From assembly GCF_004771005.1 (NCBI RefSeq), contig NZ_RQHV01000061.1, positions 248,001 to 312,000 of the forward strand: a stretch of DNA of 64,000 nucleotides, read 5' to 3'. The notes under the pieces were generated by a model that saw only the letters and a program-made list of their open reading frames with translations, had not been told where the DNA came from and did not search any database. Origin of the DNA: Leptospira ilyithenensis (GTDB lineage Bacteria; Spirochaetota; Leptospiria; Leptospirales; Leptospiraceae). This document shows, in pieces, positions 45,648 to 55,900 of the stretch. Position 1 is the first letter of the stretch. The number at the start of each line of letters is the position of its first letter. Made by a program: the position numbers and the translations under genes.

Positions 45648-48404
45648 ATGCTCGATAAAAATTTAAATCGAATTAAGTTCCAGGAATCCGACTCTTCCTG
45701 GATTCGTTCTTTCTCCGTTGAATCCATCAAATGCCTGATTGTATGTCGCGGTCCTGTTCGTAAAGAAACCATGGATGTATTTGATGCGATCGGAATCAGA
45801 GAGTATGGTATCTTACTTTCTGAAAAAGATTCCATCGTTTATCCGAAGGCGCTCGCACCCGAACTCCGAAACTTCCGTTTCCAGGAGAACGTTCATAGAG
45901 TCCCCGATTATATGGGAGCCGGCAAGGAAGAAAAAGAAGCTCGTATCAAACAAATCATTGAGATAGCGAAAACGAACGGTTATACTCACCTTTTTGCAGG
46001 TTACGGATTTATGGCGGAAGATGCCGAGTTCATCGAAGCGATTGAAGATGCGGGTCTTACATTTATGGGACCGAGCTCTCATGTGGCAAGGGGGGCAGGT
46101 GCTAAGGATGAGGCGAAAAAACTCGCTCGTTCTTTGAAAGTGTCCGTTACTCCCGGTGTGGACAATATCACTGCACTTGCTTTGGTCCGTAAAACGGGAA
46201 ATTCCAAAGACGGGTTACTTAAGGTAGCAAAAGAAAACAGTCTTAACTTTGAATATAACGATAAACTTTCTTTGGAAGACAACGCGGAATTACTGCTTCA
46301 ACTTTCTTATGAAAAAACAATCGATATTACGACCATTGCCGATCTGCAAAAAGAATCGGAAATTCAGTTGGAAGAAATTTGGAAAAAATTTCCTGGCAAA
46401 CGGGTTCGGTTCAAATACATCGGTGGTGGTGGTGGAAAAGGCCAAAGGGTCATTCAGGAAAAATCACAAATTGATTCTGCCGTTATGGAAATCCTTGCAG
46501 AATCCAAAGTGACCGCAGTCGGTTCCAATCGTAACTTCCTAATCGAATTAAACATTGAAAACACAAGACATAATGAGATTCAACTGATCGGAAACGGAGA
46601 ATGGTCTTTGTCCTTAGGTGGTCGTGATTGTTCTTTGCAAATGCATGAACAAAAACTTTTGGAAATTTCCTTAACTCAGGAGCTTCTTCAAAAGGAAGTG
46701 GAAGAATGCAAAGGAAGCAATCCTAAAAAAGCAGGGATCTTGGAGAAAGATCTACTTACCCTTCGTGACATGGAAAACCAAGCCGAAGTTTTCGGTAAGG
46801 CGATTCGGCTCAACAGTGTTTCCACTTTCGAATGTATCGTAGAGGGAAATAACTTCTTCTTTATGGAAGTGAATACCCGTATCCAAGTGGAACACAGGGT
46901 GACCGAAATGGTTTACAAATTGAAATTTGTAAATCCCCAAAACCCGAACGAATATTTCTTTATCGACTCTCTTGTGGAAGCAATGGCGGTTTTATCCGTG
47001 CATGGAATTCGAGTTCCTAAACCGGAAAGAATCCTTCGCAATGTTTCCGGTGCTGAAGTCCGCATCAATGCAACTAACAGAAGTTTGCAGCCCCATGCGG
47101 GCGGTATCATCCAAAGCTGGTCTCCTCCTTTGGAAGGTGAAATTCGGGATGATCAGGGAATTTGTCTGCGTAACCCGGATACAGGTTCCTTCGTACATTA
47201 TAATCTTGCCGGCGCTTACGATTCCAACGTAGCATTACTTGTATCATACGGTGAGACTCGTAAAAAAAACCTGGAAGTATTAAGCAATATTCTCAGAAAA
47301 ACGGAACTTCGCGGTCAAAACTTGGAAACAAACCTGTTGGTTCATTACGGACTTACGGAATGGATTTTGGGAAAAGACGCGATGTTCAAACCTTCCACTG
47401 CCTTTATGATCGCCTATTTGGCGGGCATCGGTTCTTTGCAATCCGTTCTGAATGATTTTGATTTGGAATATCTATGGACTGAAAAACTAAAAAAAGCAGA
47501 TGCCGAACTGAAAAAGGTATTATCTAAAAAGATGACACTTATTTTGCGACCTTTGGAAAAAATATTTTCAAATCCGCATTTGTTAGGCGGATTTATCGGG
47601 CATTATGACGGAAAGTTATGGGATCGTAGCGGAGCCAAGGTAGTATTTTTGGAAAATCCGGTTTTGATACTGGAAAAATTATATTACTACCTCAACTTGG
47701 AAAATACCGATTCCAAACCTCCGTCGGAGAAAATCTGGGATCATGATGAATCGTTGTTAAACGAAGCAAAAGAGTTTTACGCGGAAATCAGGACACGTAC
47801 AGCGATAGTGTCCTGGAAAGAATTGTCTTCCTTGCTTGAATCAGGGAAAAACCCGAAACCTGATCGTATCACTGATACGGAATGGGCCGGATCGAAGGCA
47901 GCTCATGCTGGATTCCAGGCAGGTTTTGAGATACTTGCTTTGCTTGTGAATATAGGTAAAAAAGCAAATTTCTTCGGGCTGGATATGGATGATTCTTTGG
48001 AAGCGATCGTTCCTAAGGAATTCAAAGCAGCGGAAACCAGAGATCCTTTGATTAAAATCTTAAATCCTCCGCCGAAGATGAGCGGAGATGAAATTGTTGC
48101 TCCGATGGGAGGAATGTTCTATTCCAAAGAGGCGCCAAATTTACCGACTCTGATCGCGGAGGGAGACCATTTCCAAGCAGGCCAACCTCTGTTTATCATT
48201 GAAGTCATGAAGATGTTCAATAAGATCCTGGCACCTGTGAGCGGAACTATGGTTAAAAATCTAATGGTAGATTCTGACGGTAAGATTGTAAGTAAGGCAC
48301 AACCTATTTTCAAAATCAAACCGGATGAAGTTTTAAAAGAAGAATCTCCGGAAGAAATCCGATCAAGAAGAGTTAAGGTTACAACGGAACTGGCTGCAAG
48401 CTAG
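45648..48404 (+). CDS. Biotin carboxylase with biotin carrier domain (acyl-CoA carboxylase alpha)
   Basis: A 918-residue fusion that carboxylates biotin with ATP and bicarbonate and carries the biotin. The N-terminal part follows the biotin carboxylase N-domain (GYTHLFAGYGFMAEDAEF, core GYGFMAE, near 105-122), the ATP-grasp glycine loop is YIGGGGGKGQRV near 257-268, and the catalytic NTRIQVEHRVTEMVY is near 410-424. Between the N-domain and the glycine loop lies an unusual extra helical stretch of about 60 residues. The C-terminal biotinyl domain has EVMKM with the modified Lys near 855. A linker of about 300 residues (550-800) is unassigned. It is encoded directly after its carboxyltransferase partner. 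Confidence 0.9.
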   Translation: MLDKNLNRIKFQESDSSWIRSFSVESIKCLIVCRGPVRKETMDVFDAIGIREYGILLSEKDSIVYPKALAPELRNFRFQENVHRVPDYMGAGKEEKEARIKQIIEIAKTNGYTHLFAGYGFMAEDAEFIEAIEDAGLTFMGPSSHVARGAGAKDEAKKLARSLKVSVTPGVDNITALALVRKTGNSKDGLLKVAKENSLNFEYNDKLSLEDNAELLLQLSYEKTIDITTIADLQKESEIQLEEIWKKFPGKRVRFKYIGGGGGKGQRVIQEKSQIDSAVMEILAESKVTAVGSNRNFLIELNIENTRHNEIQLIGNGEWSLSLGGRDCSLQMHEQKLLEISLTQELLQKEVEECKGSNPKKAGILEKDLLTLRDMENQAEVFGKAIRLNSVSTFECIVEGNNFFFMEVNTRIQVEHRVTEMVYKLKFVNPQNPNEYFFIDSLVEAMAVLSVHGIRVPKPERILRNVSGAEVRINATNRSLQPHAGGIIQSWSPPLEGEIRDDQGICLRNPDTGSFVHYNLAGAYDSNVALLVSYGETRKKNLEVLSNILRKTELRGQNLETNLLVHYGLTEWILGKDAMFKPSTAFMIAYLAGIGSLQSVLNDFDLEYLWTEKLKKADAELKKVLSKKMTLILRPLEKIFSNPHLLGGFIGHYDGKLWDRSGAKVVFLENPVLILEKLYYYLNLENTDSKPPSEKIWDHDESLLNEAKEFYAEIRTRTAIVSWKELSSLLESGKNPKPDRITDTEWAGSKAAHAGFQAGFEILALLVNIGKKANFFGLDMDDSLEAIVPKEFKAAETRDPLIKILNPPPKMSGDEIVAPMGGMFYSKEAPNLPTLIAEGDHFQAGQPLFIIEVMKMFNKILAPVSGTMVKNLMVDSDGKIVSKAQPIFKIKPDEVLKEESPEEIRSRRVKVTTELAAS

Positions 48405-49460
48405 TTAGTTGTAAAATTCAATGATAGAATGATGAATGTCTCTGAGTGGTAGGATTTTATCTGCTGCTCCGAGACGTATCGCTTCTTTAGGCATTCCAAA
48501 CACAACACAACTTTCTTCATTTTGAGCGACTGTAACGGCTCCTGCCTGTTTCATCTCCAGCAGTCCTTGCGCTCCGTCGTCGCCCATTCCGGTCATGATG
48601 ATACCTTTGGCATTTTTACCGGCATGTTTCGCTACGGACCGAAATAATACGTCCACAGACGGCTTGTGTCTGTTGACTAGTGGACCGTCGCTTACTTCTA
48701 TATGATACTGCGCTCCCGATCGTTTAACCTGCATATGTTTGTTTCCGGGAGCAATCAAAGCAAGGCCGGGCAGAACCATATCTCCGTCTTTGCCTTCTCT
48801 AACTTCTATTTCACAAACGGAATCAAGTCTTTTGGCAAAAACTTCGGTAAACTTTTCGGGCATATGCTGCACAATTACGATTCCTGGGCATTTATCCTTT
48901 GTTAGTTTGACTAGGATTTTTTCCAAAGCGATGGTTCCTCCCGTAGAAGTTCCTATTGCGACAATTTTTTCTGTAGTTTTTAATTGCGAAATGTCAGTGA
49001 TTAATTTTTGTTTGGTGATTTCTTGTTTCTTTGATCCGTATTGGACCATCGTATTCAAGTTGATATGTGATGCTGCGATAACGGAATCTGTCAAGAGTAT
49101 CGAAGATTCGTTTAAAAAATCCTTTAAACCAAATTTTGGTTTGGTGATAATCTCGGCTGCTCCCAAACTAAGTGCAGTCATTGCTATATCGGAGTCTTTT
49201 TCCGTCAAAGTCGAACAAATGACAACAGGAGTAGGGTGTTCTTTCATTAGCTTTTTTAAAAAACTAATCCCGTCCATTCTAGGCATCTCGATATCAAGAA
49301 TGATCACATCCGGCCAGTTCGATGTCATTTTATCCAGAGCAAATATCGGGTCCACTGCAGCGCCTAAAAATTCAAAATCGGAATGTTTGTTAAATAAATC
49401 GCCCAATACCTGGCGAACTACGGCCGAATCATCTATTACAAATACTTTAATTTTTTTCAT
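48405..49460 (-). CDS. cheB: Chemotaxis response regulator protein-glutamate methylesterase
   Basis: CheB removes methyl groups from chemoreceptors for adaptation. The receiver domain (1-120) has [12 protein letters not shown] and the phosphorylated Asp56 in [10 protein letters not shown]. The C-terminal methylesterase has the catalytic Ser in IGTSTGGT, the His in IVQHMPEKF and the Asp in [10 protein letters not shown]. The 351-residue length is typical. It is the last gene of the chemotaxis operon; its start overlaps the cheD stop by four bases. Confidence 0.96.
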   Translation of the reverse strand: MKKIKVFVIDDSAVVRQVLGDLFNKHSDFEFLGAAVDPIFALDKMTSNWPDVIILDIEMPRMDGISFLKKLMKEHPTPVVICSTLTEKDSDIAMTALSLGAAEIITKPKFGLKDFLNESSILLTDSVIAASHINLNTMVQYGSKKQEITKQKLITDISQLKTTEKIVAIGTSTGGTIALEKILVKLTKDKCPGIVIVQHMPEKFTEVFAKRLDSVCEIEVREGKDGDMVLPGLALIAPGNKHMQVKRSGAQYHIEVSDGPLVNRHKPSVDVLFRSVAKHAGKNAKGIIMTGMGDDGAQGLLEMKQAGAVTVAQNEESCVVFGMPKEAIRLGAADKILPLRDIHHSIIEFYN

Positions 49461-49975
49461 TTGGAAGACTCTTGCATTTCCAGCCAGACTTCACCGTCCC
49501 AAACTGTAAAAAATATTTTTCTTGCTTTAGAGCCGCCCGTATTTTCGGAAATAATCGGAATGGAATTGTCGGATAATATTTGTTTTGCGAAATTTATATT
49601 TTTTTGTCCAACCAGTTTTGCATTAAGGAAATTTGATACTAGTGTCAAATTTTCCTCTTCTCTGGAAAACATATCCGAACCTCCGAATATTTTGGCTTTA
49701 AATTCGGAAATAGGGAGTTGTGTAAGTTTGATCTTTTCTAAAAAGAGATAAAAAGCTTCTTCTCCGTACTTCCCTTCCAAATTCTGAGCGTTATTGGGAT
49801 TGTTTCTACCGGGGAGCAGGTAATGGCTCATGCCTCCGAGCAATTTTACCGGATGCCAAAGTATGATGGAAACACAAGAGCCGAGTATCGTCCTAAGTCT
49901 CAGGTTGGGTCCTCCGAAGTGGAAGTCGCCCGGACTTAAGAATATATCTCGAACTTCGTTGGGAGGATCCATCAT
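49457..49975 (-). CDS. cheD: Chemoreceptor glutamine deamidase CheD
   Basis: CheD deamidates glutamines of chemoreceptors and can interact with CheC. The 172-residue protein has the conserved catalytic Cys34 in [10 protein letters not shown] and His51 in [10 protein letters not shown], plus FGGSDMF near 115. It lies between cheW and cheB. No CheC gene is present in this operon. Confidence 0.94.
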   Translation of the reverse strand: MMDPPNEVRDIFLSPGDFHFGGPNLRLRTILGSCVSIILWHPVKLLGGMSHYLLPGRNNPNNAQNLEGKYGEEAFYLFLEKIKLTQLPISEFKAKIFGGSDMFSREEENLTLVSNFLNAKLVGQKNINFAKQILSDNSIPIISENTGGSKARKIFFTVWDGEVWLEMQESSK

Positions 49976-49992
49976 ATCAAATGACTACATTC

Positions 49993-50472
49993 TCAATTTG
50001 TAAGAAGATTGGATTTTTCCTGCAATTGATTCAATTCTTCCAGGTTTAAAACCTGATCGATTTTAAGTAATACCACAAATCCGCTTTCTATTTTACCAAG
50101 CCCTTGCACAAAATCCAATCTGATCTTAGAACCAAAGCTAGGCGCATTTTCTATGGAAGTGCTTTGAATATCCAATACTTCTTCCACTGAATCTACTAAC
50201 AGACCTATATCTAAACTTTCCGGACCAAATGATACTTCCGTAATGACGATACATGTTCTTTTTCCAATCTCGGTCTTTCTTTTGTAAAAGCGTATGTTCA
50301 AATCGAGGACAGGTACTACATTTCCTCGCAAATTGATGACCCCCGGGATGTAGTCGGGCATCATAGGAACATTTGTAACTGGTTCGAACTCTATGATCTC
50401 TTTGATGTAAAGTATTCCTAACCCAAAAAGTTCTTCACCGAGGCGAAATGTCAAATACTGTATATCTTGCAT
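49993..50472 (-). CDS. cheW: Chemotaxis coupling protein CheW
   Basis: CheW connects chemoreceptors to CheA. The 159-residue protein shows the typical IIEFEPVTNVPMMPDYIPGVINLRGNVVPVLDL pattern, whose key part is PDYIPGVINLRG.V.PV.DL near 38-62, and a C-terminal VLLKIDQVLNLEEL. It is 10 bases after the chemoreceptor gene and 17 before cheD. Confidence 0.96.
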   Translation of the reverse strand: MQDIQYLTFRLGEELFGLGILYIKEIIEFEPVTNVPMMPDYIPGVINLRGNVVPVLDLNIRFYKRKTEIGKRTCIVITEVSFGPESLDIGLLVDSVEEVLDIQSTSIENAPSFGSKIRLDFVQGLGKIESGFVVLLKIDQVLNLEELNQLQEKSNLLTN

Positions 50473-50482
50473 GATAACGCCC

Positions 50483-52969
50483 CTAGTATTTTTGAAATCG
50501 ATTGTGGTTATCAGCGTTATCCGCTTTTTTCGCCGATACGAAATTAGGTCGCGGTTTCGACTTTTTTTGATCTCGGCTATCAGTTGTTATTTTGTTTAAT
50601 TGGAAGAAGCTGATGGAATTCAATAATAGGTTTGCCTGTGTTTGCAACTGCTCAGCGATCGCTGCAAGCTCTTCCGAGGCGGATGCACTTTGTTGAGAAA
50701 CCTGGTCAAGTTGTCCCATTGCTTTATTTACTTCGTTGACTCCCGAGGATTGTTCCTGACTCGCGGCAGCTATTTCCTGGACCAGATCAGCTGTTTTATT
50801 GATTGCAGGAACTATTTCTTCAATCAGTTTTCCTGCAGTTTCCGCAATTTGAACTGATCCTCCCGCAAGAGAACCGATTTCATTGGCGGATTTTTGGCTC
50901 CTTTCCGCGAGTTTTCGTACTTCGGATGCAACTACTGCAAATCCTTTTCCATGTTCGCCTGCACGAGCCGCTTCAATTGCAGCGTTTAATGCGAGTAAGT
51001 TGGTTTGGTAGGCGATGTCCTCTATGATTGAAATTTTTTCCGCAATTTGTTTCATTGCCAATACGGTATTTTTTACAGCTTCGCCGCCTTGTTTCGCATC
51101 TTTTGCAGATTTGGTTGCAATGGCATCCGTTTGTTTTGCATTTTTCGCGTTTTGATCAATCGATGTTCCCATCTCTTCAAGGGAAGCGGAAGTTTCTTCT
51201 ACGGATGCCGCCTGTTCTGTTGCTCCTTGCGAAAGTGTTCCTGCGGTAGAGGATACTTCTTCCGCAGCACCGACCAAAGCATCCGTATTCGTCCTTACTT
51301 CATCGATAATTTTTATTAGTGTTTGGGCAGTATTGTTAAATGAATCCTTGAGTTTGGCAAATCCGCCTTCGTAGTTATTTACAATCTGTTGCGTAAGATC
51401 GCCGTTTTCCATAGCTGCAAGTCCGACTACTAGATCTTCTACGATTCTGGTTGTCTCAATCGCTAACTTTTTTTGTTCAGTGATATCGGTTGCAAATTTG
51501 ATCACTTTATAAGGCTTTCCATTGGAATCCAAAATAGGATTGTAAGTGGCTTGAAGCCATACTTCGCGACCACCTTTTCCGATTCGTTTGTATTCCGCCG
51601 TTTGGAATTCACCTCTGTTCAATGTAGCCCAAAATTGTCTGTATTCTTCACTGCCTACCAGTTGGGTCTCGGCGAACATTCGATGGTGTTGACCCTGGAT
51701 CTCACTCAAAACGTAACCCATTGCATTTAAGAATAAGTCATTTGCAACAATAATGCTTCCATCCATATTGAACTCAATGGTAGCTTGCGATTTTCCGATT
51801 GCTGCAATCTGTCCTTCATAATCGATATTCTTTAATTTTTGTTCGGTGATATCGGTTGCAAATTTGATCACTTTATAAGGTTTTCCATTGGAATTCAAAA
51901 TAGGATTGTAAGTGGCTTGAAGCCATACTTCGCGACCACCTTTTCCGATTCGTTTGTATTCCGCCGTTTGGAATTCACCGCTATTCAATGTAGCCCAAAA
52001 TTGTCTGTATTCTTCACTGCCTGCCAATTTTACTTCTGCAAACATTCTATGGTGTTGACCCTTGATTTCATACAGTGTATATCCCATTACTTCCAGGAAA
52101 TTATGGTTTGCGGTAATAATGGTTCCATCCATGTTAAATTCAATGGTCGCCTGTGACTTATTAACCGCATTTAGATTGGCAAGTAGATTATTAAAGAAGG
52201 AAAATAAACTCCCAAATTCGTCCTTTTTGGAATCGTCAAAACGAATTGATAATTCACCATCGTTAATCTTATTGGCCTTAGCTAAGGCATCTCTGATCGT
52301 TGTCAGTAATCCGAATATCGCATAAATCGTAAAGCCGATGATGATTAGCCCTACGAGTAAATTTAAAATGAGGATTGAAGTTTTAGAGTCGGTTAAATCA
52401 GTCTCTATATTCTTTATCAATCCGTCTACCGGGGGAGTTGATGCAATATTGAGATCTTCGATTGCTTCCAAAGAAGTTTTCAATTTCGGTAAGATTTTAT
52501 TTAAGTATATATTTATCCCTTCATCAGTAAAGCTTCCTGAAGTTTCGTCTGTTCTGCTTTTCAAGAATTCATTTTTGAGTAACAAAAACTCGTCATGAAA
52601 AGCGGTGATTTCATCGCGGAACTTTTTAAATTTTGTTTTACTTTCAGAGTCGGCCTGTATCTTTTCAATCTTGTTCAAGAGTCGGATGATATCGGAGTGA
52701 TCTGTCTCAATTCTCGAATTTACCGAAGAGATCAGATTTGGATTCTTCGTAATGGAAAGTTCGGAACTCGCAAATACCAGATCATTCGTCAGACGTTTAA
52801 GATCTATTAGGTGGTCTGAATCCGGTTTTTCTTCGTTCCCCAGCGCTCTCAAGGACTCTGCGGAATTGATAAGCCTGCCTGTGCTAAAAATCGTTATTAA
52901 AGCAAATCCGGACGTAATGATTAAAAGAATAAGTAAAAGTTTTACCTTTATCGTAATGTTCTTAAACAT
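50483..52969 (-). CDS. Methyl-accepting chemotaxis protein with twin PAS domains
   Basis: An 828-residue chemoreceptor. Helix 1 (about residues 10-30) and helix 2 (about 200-222) flank a periplasmic helical sensor domain of about 170 residues, followed by a HAMP-like region. Two PAS domains of 122-residue period come next (from about 270 and 392), each with [12 protein letters not shown] and [13 protein letters not shown], resembling the PAS3 type that often binds haem or flavin. The signalling domain has the hairpin tip [20 protein letters not shown]...[16 protein letters not shown] with key part [18 protein letters not shown]. The PAS copies are nearly identical at DNA level. It lies between cheA and cheW. 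Confidence 0.95.
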   Translation of the reverse strand: MFKNITIKVKLLLILLIITSGFALITIFSTGRLINSAESLRALGNEEKPDSDHLIDLKRLTNDLVFASSELSITKNPNLISSVNSRIETDHSDIIRLLNKIEKIQADSESKTKFKKFRDEITAFHDEFLLLKNEFLKSRTDETSGSFTDEGINIYLNKILPKLKTSLEAIEDLNIASTPPVDGLIKNIETDLTDSKTSILILNLLVGLIIIGFTIYAIFGLLTTIRDALAKANKINDGELSIRFDDSKKDEFGSLFSFFNNLLANLNAVNKSQATIEFNMDGTIITANHNFLEVMGYTLYEIKGQHHRMFAEVKLAGSEEYRQFWATLNSGEFQTAEYKRIGKGGREVWLQATYNPILNSNGKPYKVIKFATDITEQKLKNIDYEGQIAAIGKSQATIEFNMDGSIIVANDLFLNAMGYVLSEIQGQHHRMFAETQLVGSEEYRQFWATLNRGEFQTAEYKRIGKGGREVWLQATYNPILDSNGKPYKVIKFATDITEQKKLAIETTRIVEDLVVGLAAMENGDLTQQIVNNYEGGFAKLKDSFNNTAQTLIKIIDEVRTNTDALVGAAEEVSSTAGTLSQGATEQAASVEETSASLEEMGTSIDQNAKNAKQTDAIATKSAKDAKQGGEAVKNTVLAMKQIAEKISIIEDIAYQTNLLALNAAIEAARAGEHGKGFAVVASEVRKLAERSQKSANEIGSLAGGSVQIAETAGKLIEEIVPAINKTADLVQEIAAASQEQSSGVNEVNKAMGQLDQVSQQSASASEELAAIAEQLQTQANLLLNSISFFQLNKITTDSRDQKKSKPRPNFVSAKKADNADNHNRFQKY
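51478..52022 (-). repeat. Tandem DNA duplication encoding the two PAS domains
   Basis: Positions 51478-51656 and 51844-52022 are aligned at an offset of 366 bases (122 codons) with only five mismatches in 179 bases by eye. Flanking parts of the two PAS domains are clearly more diverged. This suggests local gene conversion or strong recent homogenisation of the PAS C-terminal halves. Confidence 0.9.
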
Positions 52970-53029
52970 AAATATGATCTCCTAAAAAAATATTTCGAGT
53001 AACGCAATCAGTTTCTATAGATGGGTTTT

Positions 53030-55156
53030 TCATAACATCCTCGTTTCATTTAATGTTTTTATTTTTTCCAAGTGAATTGTTCGCTCGAAAAGCGATGGAA
53101 GATCCAAAATCAAGGCTACTTTTCCGTCAGCCAGAATAGAAGATCCGCTCACTCCTTTTACGCTATGAAAAACGCTTCCCATTGGTTTAATCACTGTTTG
53201 AAACTCTCCGTAAAGTTGTTCTACTACAAGGCCGGCTTTGTTCTCGCCCATTCTTACTATGACAATATTTTCCTTTTTTTTCTCATAATCCGTGTTCTGC
53301 GAAAATATATCTCTCATTTTAATATAAGGAATCAAAGTCCCTCGCAACGGAAAATAATTGTTCTTTGTATCCGGATTTTCTTCGGTGAAATCCAAACATT
53401 CCAACACCATCTCCATAGGAATGATGTACAAAGAAGTCCCTACACTGACTAAAAATCCTTCGATGATGGCAAGAGTGAGCGGAAGCCGAATCGTAAAAAC
53501 GCTTCCTTTGTTTGGTGAGGATTGGACATGGATCGTTCCTCTTAAAGCTTCGATTCCCTTTTGGACTACATCCAAACCCACACCTCTACCCGATACGTTG
53601 GTAATTGATGAGGCTGTGGAAAAACCCGGAAGGAATAACAATTTATAAATTTCTTCGTTGTTCTCAGGTTTGTTTCCTGATACTAATTTTTTTTCGAGAG
53701 CTTTTTTCCATACGATGTCGGATTGAATTCCTTTACCGTCGTCTTTGATTTCGATTACTACGGATCCGGTGTCATGGTATGCGTTGAGCCAGATATTACC
53801 CGCTATCGGTTTTCCCTGTCCTATTCTTTCTTCGGGTGTTTCCAACCCGTGATCGCAGGCATTTCTGATGATATGCACAAGAGGATCGCCTAATTTATCG
53901 ACGATGTTCCGGTCCAGTTCCGTTTCCTTGCCAATGATGTGCAAATTGATTTCTTTTTTCAGCTCTCTTCCCAAATCTCTTACGTTTCGTTGGTATTTTT
54001 GAAAAATATCTCCTATTTGGATCATTCGAAGTTTTAGAGAGATTTCTCTTACTTCATTCAATAGCCGACTAACAAGAAATGACGATTCTTGCAGATTGGA
54101 ATCGTCAGTGTTGGAAACCAGTTGGTTTAAATTGGCCGCCGATACCACCAATTCGCCGACTCTATTGATAAGCAAATCCACTCTTTGGGAATCAACTTTT
54201 AAAACGGTTCCTTGGGTTTGGATTTTCTTTTGACTGATAAGAGTTTCCAATTCCATTTTCGGCTGACTCTCGTTATTTGATGGCGGTATTAAACGATTAA
54301 GGTAACTCACTAAGGTTTTATTGTTTAAAATCCCCATCTCTTTCCATACATTGCCGAGAAAAATTTCTTCTTCCGGAAGTTGGCCTGCCAGATAAGAAAG
54401 ATCTTCAACCGTTGCACCGGGAGGTAAGATGTGTAAAAAACTGTCCGATTCTATGAATTCGAATACTTTTTGGATTTTTTCCAAAGAAGAATCTGACTGA
54501 AAGGAAATCTCAAATCCAAGAAAGGAATCCTCGGGATTGTAGTTTTCTATCGTAGGAAGTTCAGATGTGATTGTCTTGATAAATTTGATTTCACCTAACT
54601 TTTTTAAATAAGCCAAAAAGGAAATCGGATCAAGGCCGTGCCCGAAAACATTCTTATTCGGACGAAAGGAGATTAGGAAATAGGGGATCGTATCATTGCC
54701 GGGAGCAGGTTGTTCCGGTTTGTCCGTTTCCGGTTTTTCTTCCGAGATATGTTTCTCTGAAGAAGTTCTCTTTTTCAGATAGGGGTAAATCGAATTTAAA
54801 ATGGTTTTTCCCGATTCCAACCGTTCTTTTGTAATTTCCGATTTCGGCTCCGCATGAATCAGATATTCCAAATGATCCTTTGCACTTAATAAAATCTCCG
54901 TTAGTTGTTTTTGAAATGGAATTTTAAATTCTCTCAAGTCATCCAGCAGGTTTTCTATGATATGAGTGAATTTGACAGTCTCCTCAAAGCCGAACATTCC
55001 CGAATTCCCTTTGATTGTATGAACTGCACGAAAAAGAGCATTGAGAGAGTCGGGATCAGGCGTTTCCTTTTCCATCCGAAGCAGTATGGACTCCATGTCC
55101 CTTAGAAGTTCGTTAGATTCGTTAAAATATACATCAATTACTTCGGACAAATCCAT
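53030..55156 (-). CDS. cheA: Chemotaxis histidine kinase CheA
   Basis: CheA phosphorylates CheY and CheB in response to receptors. From the ATG at 55156 it is 708 residues: P1 phosphotransfer domain with His46 in RAVHTIKGNSGMFG, a linker and a possible P2 region (about 130-290), the dimerisation domain P3 (about 310-380), the kinase P4 with HIIRNACDHGLETPEER (N box) and VSGRGVGLDVVQKGIEAL (G box), and the CheW-like P5 (about 570-700). The frame extends to 55183, but an AAGG box precedes the ATG at 55156, which starts one base after the STAS stop. Confidence 0.96.
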   Translation of the reverse strand: MDLSEVIDVYFNESNELLRDMESILLRMEKETPDPDSLNALFRAVHTIKGNSGMFGFEETVKFTHIIENLLDDLREFKIPFQKQLTEILLSAKDHLEYLIHAEPKSEITKERLESGKTILNSIYPYLKKRTSSEKHISEEKPETDKPEQPAPGNDTIPYFLISFRPNKNVFGHGLDPISFLAYLKKLGEIKFIKTITSELPTIENYNPEDSFLGFEISFQSDSSLEKIQKVFEFIESDSFLHILPPGATVEDLSYLAGQLPEEEIFLGNVWKEMGILNNKTLVSYLNRLIPPSNNESQPKMELETLISQKKIQTQGTVLKVDSQRVDLLINRVGELVVSAANLNQLVSNTDDSNLQESSFLVSRLLNEVREISLKLRMIQIGDIFQKYQRNVRDLGRELKKEINLHIIGKETELDRNIVDKLGDPLVHIIRNACDHGLETPEERIGQGKPIAGNIWLNAYHDTGSVVIEIKDDGKGIQSDIVWKKALEKKLVSGNKPENNEEIYKLLFLPGFSTASSITNVSGRGVGLDVVQKGIEALRGTIHVQSSPNKGSVFTIRLPLTLAIIEGFLVSVGTSLYIIPMEMVLECLDFTEENPDTKNNYFPLRGTLIPYIKMRDIFSQNTDYEKKKENIVIVRMGENKAGLVVEQLYGEFQTVIKPMGSVFHSVKGVSGSSILADGKVALILDLPSLFERTIHLEKIKTLNETRML

Positions 55157-55157
55157 A

Positions 55158-55526
55158 TTAACCTTTTTTTGTCCCATACGCAAATACTAGTTCGTCTGCG
55201 TATTCTTTTTTGATTTTGACTTTGTCTCCAAAGTGATTTACTAATCCGAGTAAGTCGATAACCTTCAGAACGGGAAGTGAATGATTCTGAAGCTTTAATT
55301 GGAAATTTTTATCGGAAGAGTATTTTTTCAGAAACAATAAAAATTGAATACCCGCAGTATCGATTCTTTGAATACCAGAAAGGTCTACATTCCAGAATGA
55401 TCCATGTTTTGTTTTGATCTGCTTCAGTTTCTCCTTCCATTGGGAAACATAATGAATTGTAAGATAACCTTCCCAGGCAGATTCGATTCCGGATTCTACT
55501 TCTCTGAATTTTAAGACTGGGTCCAT
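55158..55526 (-). CDS. STAS-domain protein in the chemotaxis operon
   Basis: A 122-residue single STAS domain. The region GIQRIDTAGIQFLLFLKKY (core IDTAGIQFLL) is where RsbV-like proteins carry the phosphorylated residue; here it has Thr in place of the usual first Ser. It lies between cheY and cheA with spacings of 8 and 1 bases. Such proteins occur in some other chemotaxis operons (for example with spirochete and deltaproteobacterial clusters). Its role in signalling is unknown, but it might connect the chemotaxis proteins to a partner-switching pathway. Confidence 0.85.
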   Translation of the reverse strand: MDPVLKFREVESGIESAWEGYLTIHYVSQWKEKLKQIKTKHGSFWNVDLSGIQRIDTAGIQFLLFLKKYSSDKNFQLKLQNHSLPVLKVIDLLGLVNHFGDKVKIKKEYADELVFAYGTKKG

Positions 55527-55534
55527 ATTCTATC

Positions 55535-55900
55535 TTATATAACTAGTTTGGAGATGGTATCTAACAACTCTTCGGGAGAAAACGGTTTTGTAAGCCATGC
55601 CTTAGCGCCTGCATCGATTCCTTGTTGCTTTTTTTCCGGTTGGGACTCCGTTGTAAGCATTATGATGGGAGTGAATTTATGTTTTTGATCTTCTTTTACT
55701 TTTTTGATAAAAGAGATCCCGTCCATATTCGGCATATTTACATCTGAAACGATCAGATCAACAGCACCTGCCGAAAGTTGTTTCAATGCTTCTATTCCGT
55801 CGCTTGCTTCGATCAATTCGAAATTGGCATTTTTCAAATGCACTGAAATAATCTTTCTGAACACCGCAGAATCATCTATAATTAGAATTTTTTTGCTCAT
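55535..55900 (-). CDS. cheY: CheY-like single-domain response regulator
   Basis: A 121-residue free receiver domain. The acid pocket is IIDDSAVFR (Asp9, Asp10), the phosphorylated Asp53 is in VSDVNMPNMDG, the Thr/Ser switch is in IMLTTES, and the conserved Lys is in WLTKPFSPEEL. It is likely the motor-binding CheY of this operon, or a partner of the adjacent receiver-HATPase protein. Its start overlaps the stop of that gene by four bases. Confidence 0.92.
   Translation of the reverse strand: MSKKILIIDDSAVFRKIISVHLKNANFELIEASDGIEALKQLSAGAVDLIVSDVNMPNMDGISFIKKVKEDQKHKFTPIIMLTTESQPEKKQQGIDAGAKAWLTKPFSPEELLDTISKLVI

Noticed and set aside
48739..49509. A 256-codon open frame antisense to cheB/cheD
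   Set aside because: It is the mirror of well-conserved cheB coding sequence, has no family resemblance and no ribosome site.
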